Shown: piece after piece, positions 21,101 through 36,100 of the stretch
How the letters are laid out: each line of letters starts with the position of its first letter
Position numbering within the stretch: position 1 is the stretch's first letter
Assembly (NCBI GenBank): GCA_943736015.1
Contig: OX031060.1
Span: 3,492,001 to 3,556,000, forward strand
Origin: Tridacna crocea
Taxonomy: Eukaryota; Mollusca; Bivalvia; Cardiida; Cardiidae
DNA: 64,000 bases
Direction: 5' to 3'
The notes under the pieces: model-generated
What the model was told of the DNA's origin: nothing
What the model saw: only the letters and a program-made list of their open reading frames with translations
Database searches by the model: none
Position numbers and translations under genes: made by a program

Positions 21101-24100
21101 GAACCTTTTAGAAAAAACAGTGTGGGAAAAAGAGAAAATGTTGGTAAAGGTTTCTCTTTTCCCCTAAATGCTTTCTATGATTTCAAGGACAAACCTCATC
21201 AATAGAGCTTCATTCAATTTGTCATCTGTGGGTGCCTTTATATTGGACAAGTGCAGTGATTTGACTACCAAAAAACCCCAATCATTTGGACTTGTCCAAA
21301 TTGAAAGCAGATAATATTGGCTGAAACAATGATATAAGTATTTGTAAGGGTATAAAACATGTGAGAAGAGAGAGGAATGCTGATTCTCAATTTCCTATGT
21401 TTGAGAAACTTTTCTCAAAAAAAAATTCAGTTATATCTTGGCAGCCAGCACACCTATCCATGTTGTCCTGGAGTTTCTTTTACCAGTACTCCACAAAATA
21501 TTCTTTTCAAGCCACTGGCTGCTAATCAACATAACCACTGTCCAAACATGGGTCAGCAGTGAGAGAAGAGATTTACTCCGTCCTAATGACAATCATCAGT
21601 CCACTAAAAGAAACTGGCCGACTCTGGGATCAAACCAGCAACAAACTAGTGCTCAAGTCCTGTATGTTACAAACTGAACTACAGGGACTTGGCATTTGGG
21701 GGATTGACAAACATTATCTCCAGCTAGATGGCATTCTCTATAAATACTCATCTATCTAATTTGGGCATCCTGGGTACAGAACCAAACCACTTTCCTACGC
21801 TAAAACAGTTACTTTGAATTACAGTCTAAAATAAACATTTACTCAATAAAACATGCAATTTGATTTGATTATTTTCGTTTATTTATCGTCGCTACCGGTT
21901 GCCCATCTGAGCGACTCCCCCAGAAGACAGTTAGTTGTTACGGGGGATAGTGCAAGGATACAGGACGAAACTACTGAGAATTCCGCCTGGTTCTTTAACG
22001 TGCTCGGTGTATAGCACCGTCACACGGGACCTGGGTTTAACGTCTCAACAGAAAGACTATTAATACTTCTTTTTTTAGTTGGCCAGCCGGGGACTCGAAC
22101 CCACAACCTGTAGAGACCCGAAACATTGTGTTCACGAGTCCTACGCTCTACCTACTGAGCTAATCGGCCTTTTAAACATGCAATTCACTCAGCTATGATG
22201 AGCAGTTACCCTTTACCAAACAAGCCGTGGGTTTTTACGACCCAGAGGCAGAAGCTTTCTGAAAACATTGTGGGAAAAGGAGAAAATGCTGGTAACCAGC
22301 ATTTTCTCCTTTTCCCACATTGTTTTCTACTCTTCTAAATTAAGTCAAGTTACAATTTTTTTAGTCACATTTATTTTATCGTCTGCAAATACTTTGAATT
22401 TTGACAAATCTAAAATTTTGTCGTTTGGCAAAGGGTTAATAGGATTTAAAGTTTTGATCAACATGATTATTGCAAACATAACTGGAGCTGGAGCCGAGCA
22501 GAAAAACAATTCACTCTATACCAAACAACAAAATTTTGAGCTATACCAAGGTAAATGCACTTGCAGAAAACTAAAAATGTGGCTGAAAATTAAAACATAA
22601 TGTGAGAAGGGTAGAAAACATTGTGGGAAAGGAGGAAATACTGGTTACCAGTATCTTCTCCTTTTTCTTTTAATGTTTTCAAAAGGCTTCTTTTTTTTTG
22701 GGTCATAAAAACCAGAGACTGTTTGGTAAAGGGTTAAGACTGTAACACAATAAAATTAAAGACTTGTCCAAATGGAAAGGATTCGCATATAATAAAATAA
22801 ATGTGGTGGAAAAATTGAAATTTGCCTTTGAAAGGGTAGAAAACATTGTGTTGATTTTCTGATTTTTTCTCCTTTTTCCTACAATGTTTTCAAGCAGCTT
22901 CTTTCTTAGGGTTGTTGAAAATTGGGGTTGTATGTAATAGGGTAAACCTTTTACCATACAATGCCAATCCCTAATAACCCTGAGAGAGACAGAAAGAAGC
23001 CCATAGAAACATGGTAACCAGCATTTTCTCCTTTTACCACAATATTTTTCACTCTTTCACATCCAGAAAACATATAACCAAGTTTTAATTTGTTGTCTGC
23101 AGATGCTTTGAATTTGGTCCAGTGCAAGAATTCATAGAAAAAATTTTAGACCAGTCCAAATTGAAAGCATTTGCAGACGACAAAATAAATATGAATCAAA
23201 AATTGAACTCAATTTGGGAAAGGTAAAAAGCATTATGGGAATAGTAGAAAATGCTGGTTACCAGCATTTTCTCCTTTCCCACAATGTTTTCAAAAGGCTT
23301 CTTTATCAGGGTCATTAAAAGTCGGGATTGTGTGGTAAAGGGTTAAACAGGTAATACCCCAACCACACGGAAGTGTTGCAATTTCATCCGGATCTTTCAT
23401 AAGCCCCAGGCTCATAAAATTATGATTTTATCAAGACTATATCTGTATCTACAATATAGACTTTTAGAAAAAAGCTATAGAATATCCCCCACACCCATCC
23501 ACACATCTATCTGGGTCATTTTCTTGGGGTATTTTGAAATTGTGTCAGAGGTGTGTGAAATGACATTCAATAGTATTCTGTACAATTCATACTGTAGTCC
23601 ACCCACACAAATATTTTGAAATGGTATTTGATGAATGAATAGAAATGCTGACTTTTCAGTTCATTCACCATTTGTCAAACTATCCTGTCTTTCAACTTGT
23701 TACCACATGACAAAATTTTAGAGTTGGCAAATCAAAAGGAATATTTTACAGACGACAAATAAATTGTGGTTCAGATGGTAAGATTTGCCTTTGAAAGGGT
23801 AGAAACATAGTGGGAAAAGGAGAAAATGCTTTCTCAAAATTCATGTGGTAGAGAATTAAGGACATGGATCAGAAATAGATTTTTAACCCTTTCCCAAACA
23901 ACAAATTTTAGACTTATCCAAACTAAGAGCGTCCTCAGATGACAAATTCAGAATTGGTACAATTAGCTTTAATAGGGTATAAAACTTTGTGGGAAAAGGA
24001 GAAAATGCTAGTTACCAGCATTTTCTCCTTCCCCCAAAATTTTTTCAAAAGACTTTTTTGTCAGGGCCATGAAAGCCAGGGATTGTTTGGTAAAGAGTTA

Positions 24101-27100
24101 AGAGCATTGTGGGAATTGAAAAGATGCAGGTCATTAGCAAAATCTCCTCTTACTGATATTGTTCTACATTTATAAATGCAAATCCATCATTTCAATACAG
24201 TGTTTTTAAACCAAAACTGCAACAGGAATTTGTATCCCATCTCCCTTTTTCCCAGCCCGGTTTATCGGTAGTGTACAGGACTGGAAACCATGGGGTCACT
24301 GGTTTGAATCCTCATTCATTCCTCTCTCACTACTGATCATGTGATGATTGTCATGTGAGAAACTAGCCAGTGGTCTTGGAAGAATATTTAGCAAAATACT
24401 GGAAGAAACTCAAGGGAAACATGGATAGGTGTTTGGGCTAATGCGATATAAATGAAATAAAACTAAAAATTGTGTTAACCCATTACCACACAATCCCTAC
24501 TTTTGAATCTCTGAGATAGAAGCCTTTAGAAAACATTGTGGGAAAAGGAGAAAATGCTGGTAACCAGCATTTTCTCCTTTTCCCACAATGTTTTCTACCC
24601 TTCACGAAACAAAATTCAAATTTTCAGTAACTTTTATTTTTTCGTCTGCAAATGCTATCGATTTGGACAAACCTAAAATTTTGTCATTTGGTAATGAGTT
24701 AAATACTATAGAATTAAACAAATACATTGTACATTCTCTTTTCAAAACACCAAGACTAGGTTGTTCAAAAACCTTCTTCCTAATTTCACTACCTATAGGC
24801 AGTGAAAATAGCACGGCCTTCAGCACATGAAAAGAGGCACTCAGACGTTTGTGTGTAGTGTCATCTGGGATCAGCCTGAGCAGTCCGCACAGGCTGATCT
24901 GAAACAACACTTTCCGTTTTTATGTAATTTACAGTTTTGCACAGATTTACTGTAGCACAAAACCTAAGAGATGACACTTTACATAAATTTCCAAATACCC
25001 CTTTTTGCTTGAATGTAGCCATAATTTTTTATCATGAATCATGATAGCATAATCTGCAATGTAGCTCTGCTGCAATTTTTTTTCAACTTTTTAACCCTGT
25101 ACCACACAATCCTGAGATTAAACAATCCCCAAGAAAAAGGACTTTTGAAAACAATGTAGGAAAAGGAGAAAATGCTGGTAACCAGCATTTTCTCCTTTTC
25201 CTACAATGTTTCTTAGTAACCCTTTCAAAGACAGATTTCATAATTTGCACAGCATTTAATATTTCATCTGCAAATGCTTTTAATTTAGACAGTTCAATAC
25301 TGAAAAGGAGGAATTGCTGATAACCAGTTAACTGTCCTTTTCACTCTCTGTTTTCAAAAAACAGCTTCCGCAGAGTTGTTAAAACATGGGACTGTTTGCG
25401 GTCTGACAAATCACCTAAATACCGAAATACCACTGAAACACCCCAATTTTTTCAGTATCGGGTTCAGATTACTGATAAAAGTCCAAATAAATGGTCTTTT
25501 CTCGTGATATTGGACACAAAATTTTAGCCTTGACAGAACTGATAACATTTACAGACAACAATTTCAGTGTGGTGCAAATGGTGCAATTTCTCTATGATAG
25601 GGTAGAAAATATTGCGGAAAAAGGAGAAAATGCTGGTTACCAGCATTTTCTCCTTTTCCCACAATATTTTCAAAAGGATTCTTTCCCAGGGTAGTTAAAT
25701 CTTTTCTTCTGTCATAATGTTTTAAAATTACCATCAATAAACAATAGTTCACTCAAATATCACAAAAAAAGACAAATATTTCATACTGTTATCAGTTATC
25801 TAAACTCGATAGAAAAAATTGGGGGTATTTCGTTGTTTTGGTGGTATTTCAGTGATTCGTCGGACTAGATTGTTTGTTACTTGGGAGTAACTCTTCACCA
25901 AACAACAAAATTTTATACTGGTCCAAATTGAAAGCATTTGCAGACCACAAAATTAATATGTCTCAAAAAAATTGAAACTTGTTCTGGAAGGGAAGAAACA
26001 TTGTGAGAAAAGAAAAAGATGCTAGTTACCAGCCTTTTCTCCTTTTCCCACAATGTTTTCTAAAGGCTTCTTTCTCAGAGACGCAAAAACCCAGAATTAT
26101 TCGGTAAAGAGTTAATTAGGAGAAGAGTAAACTGCCTGACTACAGCCTTGTATTTGTTATGGTTATTTCAGATTATATAATGAATCCAAAAACAAACATT
26201 GTAACAAATACCAAAGTACAGAAAACTGTAACAGATATGATTGAACTCTGTTCAAATTATTCCAGCAGTGTTTTTTTTTTCACCAAGCAATCCTTTTTTT
26301 TTTTCATGACCAAGAAAAAGAATGATTTTGAAAAAAATATGAGGAAAGGAGAATTCCAACTGATTATCAGTACTATTTCAAAGATAGGTAATCTTTTGGC
26401 CCATTTTTTGTCATCTGCAAGTGCTTTCAATTTGGTTGACTTTCAAGTTTTTGTTGATACAGAGTTTTTCTTTTTGCCAAATATCAAATCTCATCATTTT
26501 AACTACATTTAACTTGTTGTCACTAATTGCTTTCAATACAGACAAATCTTAAACTTTTCTGTCTGGTAGAGTTTAACCCTTTACCAAACAATCCCTGGTT
26601 TTTATGACCCCGAGATAGAAGCTTTTGAAAACATTGTGGGAAAAGGAGAAAATGCTGGTAACCAGCATTTTCTCCTTTTTCCGAAATGTTTTCTATGCAG
26701 TTAAAGGGAAAATTCATTAATTTAGCCACACTTGATCTGTCATCTGCATAATATTGCTTTAAATTTAGACTAGTCTAAAACTTTGCCATTAGGTAAAGAT
26801 TTACTAATTTACATTGATCTTGTATTTCAGTTGTACGACTTAATGACAATGGCCTTCAAGTACCAGGTGTCTCTGGCCTTACAACCCAGAGATATTCTTC
26901 TTATCACCCTCAACCACATGGACGCCATTCGAAAGTTTGTCGAAGGTCAGCCCAACATAGTTCAGCAGGTTGAGCATGTCTACAAACTGCTCATAGAGGT
27001 ACAGTAATAAGGCTGCTAAACTCTGCTAAGCCAGCCTTTGGTGAGCTTAACTCATTTAATACCATATGGCAATATTTTAGGTTCGTCCAAATTGAAAGCA

Positions 27101-30100
27101 CTTGCAGACAACAAAGTAAAAGTGAGTGAAAATTTGAAATTTGTTTTGAGAAGGGTTGAAAGCATTGTGGGAAAAGGAGAAAATGCTGGTTACCAGAATT
27201 TTCTCCCTTTCCCATATTTTCTAAAGTCTTCTTTCTCAGGGTTGTCAAAAGTAGGGATTGTGTAGTAATGGGTTAATAACATTATTTCCTTGAGAAGTAA
27301 TTTTTGATCAAATTTTATCTTAAACATCAACTCAAGTCAGATTCTTTTTATCACTTGACAATATTTCACAAACTATAAATCAGGTATTGCAAAATCATCG
27401 ATAGACGCACCTGCTCTAATTTCCAGAAAATCTGAAATCTGAAATGTTTATATTTATGAAATATGTTCAAAATAACGTAAAAAATGACATCACATGATCT
27501 CAAACATGTATGAGGTAAGAAAATTTGTGATTGGTATATTACACTAAAAACAAGGGAGGTTATGTGTTAAAATTTAATATTAATGTACATTGTTTGATAT
27601 GATGGGGCGATTGTTGGTTAAAGGGTTAACCCCCATAAAGCACAACGAAGTAAGAACATCTGCAGTTGCTTTTTTTATAAACTTGCAGGTCAAGATCAGA
27701 CTGCAGAGAACATGCAGTCTGATCTTGGACCTTCAGTCTACTTTCTTTTGTGAGATATTCTAGCAAGAAAGACTGGCATTGAAATTTCTGGATTTTGATA
27801 CAGACTGATTTCATTTATTTCACTGATGTACAGCTCAAAGGGTTGAATGAGTGAACTCTTTACCACACAATTATGACTTTTAACATCTACCCCCCAAACA
27901 AAACATTGTAGGAAAAGAAGAAAATGCTGGTAAGCAGCATTTTCTCCTTTTCCCACAATGTTTTCCACCCTTCCCAAAACAATTTATAATGTTTTAATAA
28001 AAGTCACTTGGTTGTCTACAGATGCTTTCAATTTTAACATGTCTAAAATTCTGTTACTTGGTAAAGGGTTAACTCTTTACCACACAGCACAATTTTAGAC
28101 TAGTCCAAATTGAAAGCATAACTGCAGACCACAAAAAGATGCAAATAAGATAAGAAGATTTTCCTTTATCGGGTGAAAAATTTTGCAAAAAATAGAGAAA
28201 CCATGGTAACCAGCATTTTCTTTTTTTCCCACAGTATTTGTAATAGTCTTTTCCTTGGGGTTGTTAAAACTTGGGATTGTTCAGTTAAGTGTTAGTTATT
28301 AAAAAACTCTTTCAAGGTAATGTATTGTTATTTTTTCCTTGACGTCATTGCTTCTTATGTGATATTATTTTTAGTCCAAAGAATTCAAACCTTTAACTCA
28401 AAGGTGTTCAGTATTTTTGGTTGACTCCTTGTATACACATAACTTATTTTGCTCTCTAGCTGTTTTGAAATCACTGAGAGAAAAGGAGCAATACCTCTGA
28501 TACCCGCAGTTTCTCCATTTCTCACAATATTTTTTTATAATATTTTCATGGACCTGAAATTTACACTGGTAAAAAATGTATGTGATGAGATTTGGTTTTA
28601 TTTAACCCTTTATTAAACATTCCCAAGTTTGAACAAGTTTTTGAAAACATCTTTTGAAAGAGGAAAAATCCCAGTAACAAGTATTTTTGCCTTTTCTGAT
28701 GATGTTTTCTACATTATCAAAGACAAATTTCATTATTTGACCAAAATTTAACTTCTGGTCTGTAAATACTTTCCAATATGGAGAGGTATAGAATTTTATT
28801 GTCATGTAAAGAGTTAATCCTTTCCCAGATAAGCCCTAAGTTGAAAGCATTTGAAAACACCGTGGAAAAAGAAAATGCTCTTAATGAGCATTTTCTCCAT
28901 TTAAACAGTGTTTTCTTCTCTAACAGACAAAAATACCATCTTTAGTTTTTGGCAACTCTAAATTTCTCGTCTGCAAGTTCTTTCAATTTCAGCAGACCAA
29001 AATTACCTCAGGTGGTAAAAAGGTAATGAATGAAAAAGCGAGATAATTATCTGCGTAATGGCTTAGAGTTAAGCGTAAGGTTATTTTTTAGAACAGAGAA
29101 CGAGATTTTCAAAGTTGATTTAACTCTTTACCAAACGACAAAATTTTTGGCTGGTTCAAATCGAAAGCATTTGCAGACGACAAAATGAATGTGACTGAAA
29201 TTTGAAATTTGTTTTGTGAATGGTAGAAAACATTGTGGGAAAAGGAGAAAATGCTGGTCACCAACATTTTCTCCTCTTCCCACAATGTTTTCAAAAGGTT
29301 TATTTCTTAGGGTCGTGAAAACCAGGGATTGTTTGGGAAAGGGTTAACAAAGATCCCATTTCCACACAGTTTATTTTGAAATATTTTATTAACTCTTTAA
29401 ATCTTTATTGCACTATCCTGCCTTTTATGGTACCCTGCCTTTTATGGTGAGAAAAGGAGAAAATGCTGGTTTACAGAATGATGCCCTTCCCAAAACAAAT
29501 TTCAATGTTTTAGTCATATTTATTTTGTCTTCTGCAAACGCTTTCAATTTTGACAAGTCTTAAATTTTGTTATTTGTTAACTCTTCATCATACAACAAAT
29601 TTTAGACTGGTCCAAATTGAAAGCACTTGCTGATGACAGAATAAATGTAACTCAAAAACTGAAATTTGTTTCGAGCAGGCATTGTGGGAAAAGGAGAAAA
29701 TGCTGGTTACCAGCATTTTCTCCTTTTCCCATGATGTTTTCAGAAGGCTTCTTTCTCAGAGTCGTAAAAACCAGGGATTTTTTGGTAAAGTGTTAAAGAT
29801 TTAAACTGTTAGAACTAACCAAAGATTTCAATTTACAAATTTAAATACGCCTTTTCTCTGTATTTTCTCTTTTCAGTCTTATGGACCTATGTCTTCAGGT
29901 GGTTTCCATTTAGTGCGCCAAACTTTGTTAAGTTTTTTCCAGGACATGCATATTCGGGTAAGCCATTAACACCAGAACTCTCAACTTGTTGACAAAATAT
30001 TATACTTGTATTACTTGAACAAAGTGACCTGAAATTGACCTCTATGCAAAGAAAAGTTAAAGGATGAATATTTATATCATCGGGTGTAATTGGACGGTAT

Positions 30101-33100
30101 GGAAAATCTGTTAACGGTAAATGTCTGGTTTGACCCTTGCGTTGCCATAGTCAAAACATCAGAGCATTTGCAGATGATATGGATCAAAATCAAACTACAT
30201 AGAAACTAGAAAGCGCACCTTAGATCTATGTTACTGGCCACATATTACTAATTTGAACCAAGAAAATCATGTTGATTTCAGGTATTTTCAATATTCTTTT
30301 AACACAAGAAAATGTATTAGCTTCATAAAGAGTTAAATACGGTTCCGCATGCAGACAACATTATCCGAAGCTAAGTTTGTATGATAATTCAAGCATGTAA
30401 TATATGGTAATAAAGATCATCTATTTCATGTCAATTTGTTTGAGTAATGCAGGGATATTGTTAGCAAAGAAGTAAATACCACAACCGGCAATATGCAAGA
30501 GCATGGTGTCCAAAAAAATGGGAACAGGCAAAAGATTCTGAAGTCACTTTCGATTAACATTATTATTCTCAGAACATTAACGCTTTACCAAACGACAAAA
30601 TCTTAAACTTGCCCAAATTGAAAGCATTTGCAGACAGGAAACTAAATATGACTCAGAAATTGAAATTTGTTTTGGGATGGATGGTAAACATTGTAGGAAA
30701 AGGTGATTACCAGCATTTTCTCCTTTTCCTACAATGTTTTCTAAAGGTAATCTCCTTAGGGTTATTAAAAGTTGGGATTGCCTGTTCCCTTTACTGCACA
30801 ATGCAGACTTTAAACAACCCTTGGAAAGAAGCTTTTTAAAAACATTGTTGGAAATGGAGAAAATGCTGGTAACCAACCACATTGAAATGGTTGTCTGCAA
30901 ATGCTTTCATGTCGGAGAAGACAAAAAATTTTGTCATCTGGTAAAGGATTTACCTCCCTTTTAGAGCGATCATTACTTTTGCAGCCAGCATAGATCAAGA
31001 CTTGACCACACAAAAAATGTGGTCTGATCTTGGATCTACACTGTACTCTGCTCATTTTATGCTAGGTCTGATCTTGACTCACCATGTCAGCAAAAGTACA
31101 TTGAGTCTAAAGAAGGCATTTTATAAAATGCTTTTGAACATATCATAAGAAAAGGAGAACATTTTCCAGCAGTGTTTTAACCATTTCAAAGGGAAAAACT
31201 CACTGAACAAGCTGCAAAATGACCATACTGTTTACATGGTAATGTTGTAACACTACCAAATAACACAATTTCACATTTGACAGAATTAAGTGCTTTTTCA
31301 GATAAAGAAAAAAGTGACTCAGAATTTGGACTTGTCTTTGGAAAGATAGAAAGCATCATAGGCTCCTTTTTCCACAATTTTTTTCAAAAACCCTATTCCA
31401 TTAGGTCGTGAAAACTCAAGATTGTGATGTTTAAAGTTATTAACCCTTTTCCAAATGACAAATTTTAGACTGTCTCAAACTCTAAGTGTTTGCAGATGAC
31501 AATTTTGAATTTGAAGAGAATGGCAGAATTTATTTTTTTTTTTTTTTTTTTTTTCAGATAGGCTAGAAAACACTGTGAGAAAAGGAGAAATTGCTTGTTA
31601 CAAGCAATTTCTCCTTTTCCCACAGTGTTTTCTAAAGACTTGTACTGCAGACACGTAAAAACCAGGGCTTGTTTGGGAAAGAGTTAAGTGACACAGAAAA
31701 CTAGCATAATTATGAACATGGATTTATTGATACGCTGTCCAACTGTAATTGAAGAACAAAGGAATTCATGGATAGGGCGTAAGGACAAATGCCTTATAGG
31801 ACAAAAGCGCAATTGAAAGGACATACAGACTAATACCTCATAGGACAAAAGCCCTGTAGGACAAAAGCCCCATGCATTTACCAGAAATATTGGAATAATG
31901 TGTATCTTCTTACTGTCAAACTTTCTGGCTTTTTACTGTGTTTTACGAAAAAAAAAAGAAAAAAAAAAGTTAAGCCCTTACCTCAAAATCTCAACAGTTT
32001 CTTTTAACAACTCTGACTAGTAAGAATTTTGAAAACAGTGGGAAAAGGAGAACATGCTGGTAGCAGAGTTAACTATTCCAGGAATCATGTACATGTACTT
32101 TTTCAGGTGTCCATATTTCTGAAAGACAAAGTCCAGACACAGAATGGGCGATTCGTATTACAAACAGGTGGCACACTACCCTGGGGCACACAGATCCCTG
32201 GTACAATCAAGTATGTACATGTTAGGACTGCTAGTGAGGGAAGTTAGAAATGTGACCGCTTACTCTTTAAACTGAAATTGTAGTCTGCACATGCTTTCAA
32301 TTTGGACCAGTCTAAAATTTTGGTCATGTGGTAAACAGGTAAAGTATTGAAATTGAAAATAGCTTCTGGAACGATTTATGTAAAGAGGTGTGGTCAAATT
32401 ATGACAATATTGTCGAAGTTGGCATTAACCTATTATCTAACAATCCCTTCTATTGATGACCATGAGAAAGAAGGCTTTAGAGAACATTTTGGGAAAAGAA
32501 AAAAATGCTGGTAACCAGCATTTTCTCCTTTTCCCACAATCTTTTCTATCTTCCCTAGACAATTTTCCATTCTTGATCCATATCTATTTTGTCATCTACA
32601 AACGTTTTCAATTTGGACCAGTCTACAATTTTGTCGTTTGGTAATGGATTAAAGATTATTCCAGTAAACAGAAATTTAGTAAAGCAAAGCTGAGTCCAGG
32701 GTCTATATTCACCAACCATTCCTAAGAATATTCTTTGTCTTATTTTTCAAATTTTTCTGACTGTGAAAGTAACAGAACTTCTGATTGGCTAAACCATTTG
32801 GTTTAGCCATTCAGAAGTTCTGTTACTTTCACATAGACAAAATTTTTAAGAATAAGAACATGGACTTTCTTAAGAATGGTTGGTGAATACGGACCCTGGT
32901 AGTTCAGCTGGTAGCACAGAGAACTTGAGAACAGGTGGTAGCTGATTTGATCTCAGCTCGGCCATTTTCTCTCCGAGGATTGATGATAATCATTGTGACA
33001 GGGTTCGTTCCTGTCTCACTGCTGACCATTGTTTTGATGATGGTTATGTGGGAAAGCAACCAGGATATTGTGCAGAGTGCTGGTAAAAATAAAACTTCAG

Positions 33101-36100
33101 GAAAGCATTGATAGATGCACTTGCTGCCACATTATAACTGAAATAATGTTGAAAAGGGCGTTAAACACCATACAATCTATTAATTAAATCATAGATCTCA
33201 TCTTTTTAGCTGTTTTTGTAACTAATTAGATGTTATGTTTTTAACTGTTTTTGTAACTAACTAGGTGTTATGATGGTAAAGGAAACGAGACTCAGACCAA
33301 CAACTTTCCATCAGGTGGCAGTTACACTGTACCATCCAAGCAGGGATCCACAGATATGAAAAGTGAAAGAGTAACAAAACTGGGAACCAATATGTAAGTT
33401 CATTATTTTCACCCTTAACTATTTACCAAATGACAAAATTTTAGACTGGTCCAATTTAAAAGCATTTGCAGGTGACAGATATGAATAAAAAGTTGAAATA
33501 GGATAAAGATATTGTGGGAAAAGGAGAAAATGCTGGGTTACCAGAATTTTCTCCTTTTCCCACAGTGTTTTCAAAAGGCTTCTTTCTCAGGGTCCTTAGA
33601 AGTCTGGGTTGTGTGGTAAAGGGTTAATACTTATATTGGACATCTTTGATCGAAAATATGTTCGTCAGGGTCACCAAAATTTTGAATAATGTGACAAAGA
33701 CCTTATAAGAGTCATTATCATAATAATTATCTTCTAGACCCTTTCATTACCAAATGAATAATTGCAACTTTTAATGACTATATGTACAATCCAGTAGCAA
33801 AATATAGAGACAGTTTCAGCTATAATTTAGGATAAAGTAGTGGACACTGTACATCACAGATCAGACTGTACATTCTGTGTAGTCTGATCTTGATCTACAC
33901 TGTCCACAAAAGCTTCTTGTGTGGTCTTTGGTATAATAGGAGTATAATAGAGACCCTGGCTTTGGAGATAAAGAGAACTTTGGCACAGTATTTGTTCAAT
34001 TATAGTACAGTGTAAACTTTTCATATTATGTTTAATTACTGTATGTGGGGGTGAATTTACAAAGTGAAGTGAAAAGTTATTAACTCATTACCATATGATA
34101 ATATTCTAGGCTTGCCCAAATTGAAAGCGTTTGCAGACGACAAAATAAAAGTGACTGAAATTTTGAAATTTGTTTTGTGAAGGATAGAAAACATTGTGGG
34201 AAAAGGAGAAAATGCTGGTTACCTGCATTTTCTCTTTTTCCCACAATGGTTTCTAAAGGCTTCCCTGTCCGGGTCGTCAAAAGTCGTCATTGTGTGGTAA
34301 AGGGTTAAACTAGCCGTTTCAGCCAAGATCAGACAGAACTTTTACCCTTTACCATGCAATCCTTACTTTTAACCCTTTACTAGACAATAAAATTTTAGAC
34401 TGGTCCAAATTGAAAGCACTTGCACATGACAAACTAAAGGAAACTCAAAAATTGAAATTTGTTTCCAGCAATGTAGAAAACATTCTGGGAAAAGGAGAAA
34501 ATGCTGGTTACCAGCATTTTCATCTCTTCTTACTATGTTTTCAAAAGGCTTCTCTCATCGTCGTAAAAACCAGGAATTGTTTGGTAAAGGGTTGATGACC
34601 CGTAAGAAGAAACCTTTGGAAAACATTGTGGGAAAAAAGAAAATACTGGTTACCAGCAAATGAATATCTGAAATTGCCACAAAATTTGACAGTATTAATT
34701 TGTGGGTTTTTTTTTTTTTTAATTAATGATCCTAGAAAACCTATTTTCCTGTTGTTAATATTTAGGACTTCACTTGGCATTGAGCCCATATTGCCTCAAA
34801 ATGAATGTTGCTAAACGCAGATCTAGAGCTGCCTACACAGTAGAAAAAGATATAGAGCTCCTTTTTTTCAAGTCTTTACTTAACAACAAAAGTGCAGAAT
34901 AGTCCAAGGTGGAAGTATTTTGTAGACTTCAAATTAAGTTAAACTAAAATGATGATTTTTGTCTTTTATAGGGTAGACAACACTGTGGTATGGGAGGGAA
35001 TACAGGGCCTGTATTCACCAACCATTCTTGAGAATACAGTATTCATAGTTCTTTCTCCAAGGTTTTCTGAATTTGCCAGTAACACAACTTCTGATTGGCT
35101 AAACTATTCTGATTGGCTAAACTGAATAGTTTACCCAATGAGAAGTTGTGTTACTTACAAATGTAGAAAATTCTGAAGAATAAGACAAAGAACGTTCTTA
35201 AGAATGGTTGGTGAGTACAAGCCCTGGTTACCTGCATTTTCTCCTTTTCCAGTGTTATCAAAAAGATTCTTCTATGCGCTGTTGAAAGTCAAGATTGTTT
35301 GGTAAAGAGTTCACTGTTAATAAGGACTGAAAAAGTAGATTTTCTCTTGACTATCTTTGTTTGATTACAGTAGTGCTTACCGAGATATGTAGGTTGTTGT
35401 TTTTTACAGAACAGAGCAGAACAGTTCTGTTCTGTTCTGTTTTTTTTTTTACAGTTTTAAATGACCAGAATTGGTATAAAAGAATGCCTATTGATTTTTA
35501 GCTCAATTTTAAAGTTAGAGAGTTTTATTTTCTGTTTAAAGCAAAATCTGTTTAAAGCAAAATAAACCTCGTAAACTCAGCATTTTTAGTTTGGCTTTTT
35601 TCAAAGAAAACATCGTGGTATTGGCATAGCCCAGGTGTCATTGTTTTTGTGAAATCATTTATCTCTGTTATTACTAAAATATTGACCCTTTACCACACAA
35701 TCCCACCTTTTTACAACTCTGAGAAAGAAGGCTTTTGAAAACAAGTGGGAAAAGGAGAAAATGCTGGTAACCAGCATTTTCTCCTTTTCTCCTCTACCTA
35801 TTCAAGGACAAGTATCATTATTTGACATGTCAGTTTTGCTTTGTGAATCTCCACAATGTAGACAAGTATGAAATTTTGCTTTTGGTAAAGGGTTAAGTCA
35901 AAACTTCGACAGGTTGTTAACGATCACAAGAGAACCCATATAACAAGGACAAATAACCATCAAAGTATTTTTGACGGAGTATTGTCCCTTTTTGAAAAAA
36001 AGCCAAAGGGCCTGTAGGACTTCCAAATTTGGTTCATAGTAGCGTCTTATAGACCTTTATTAGAATTATTATACGCCCGTCGTAGACGGGACGTATTATG

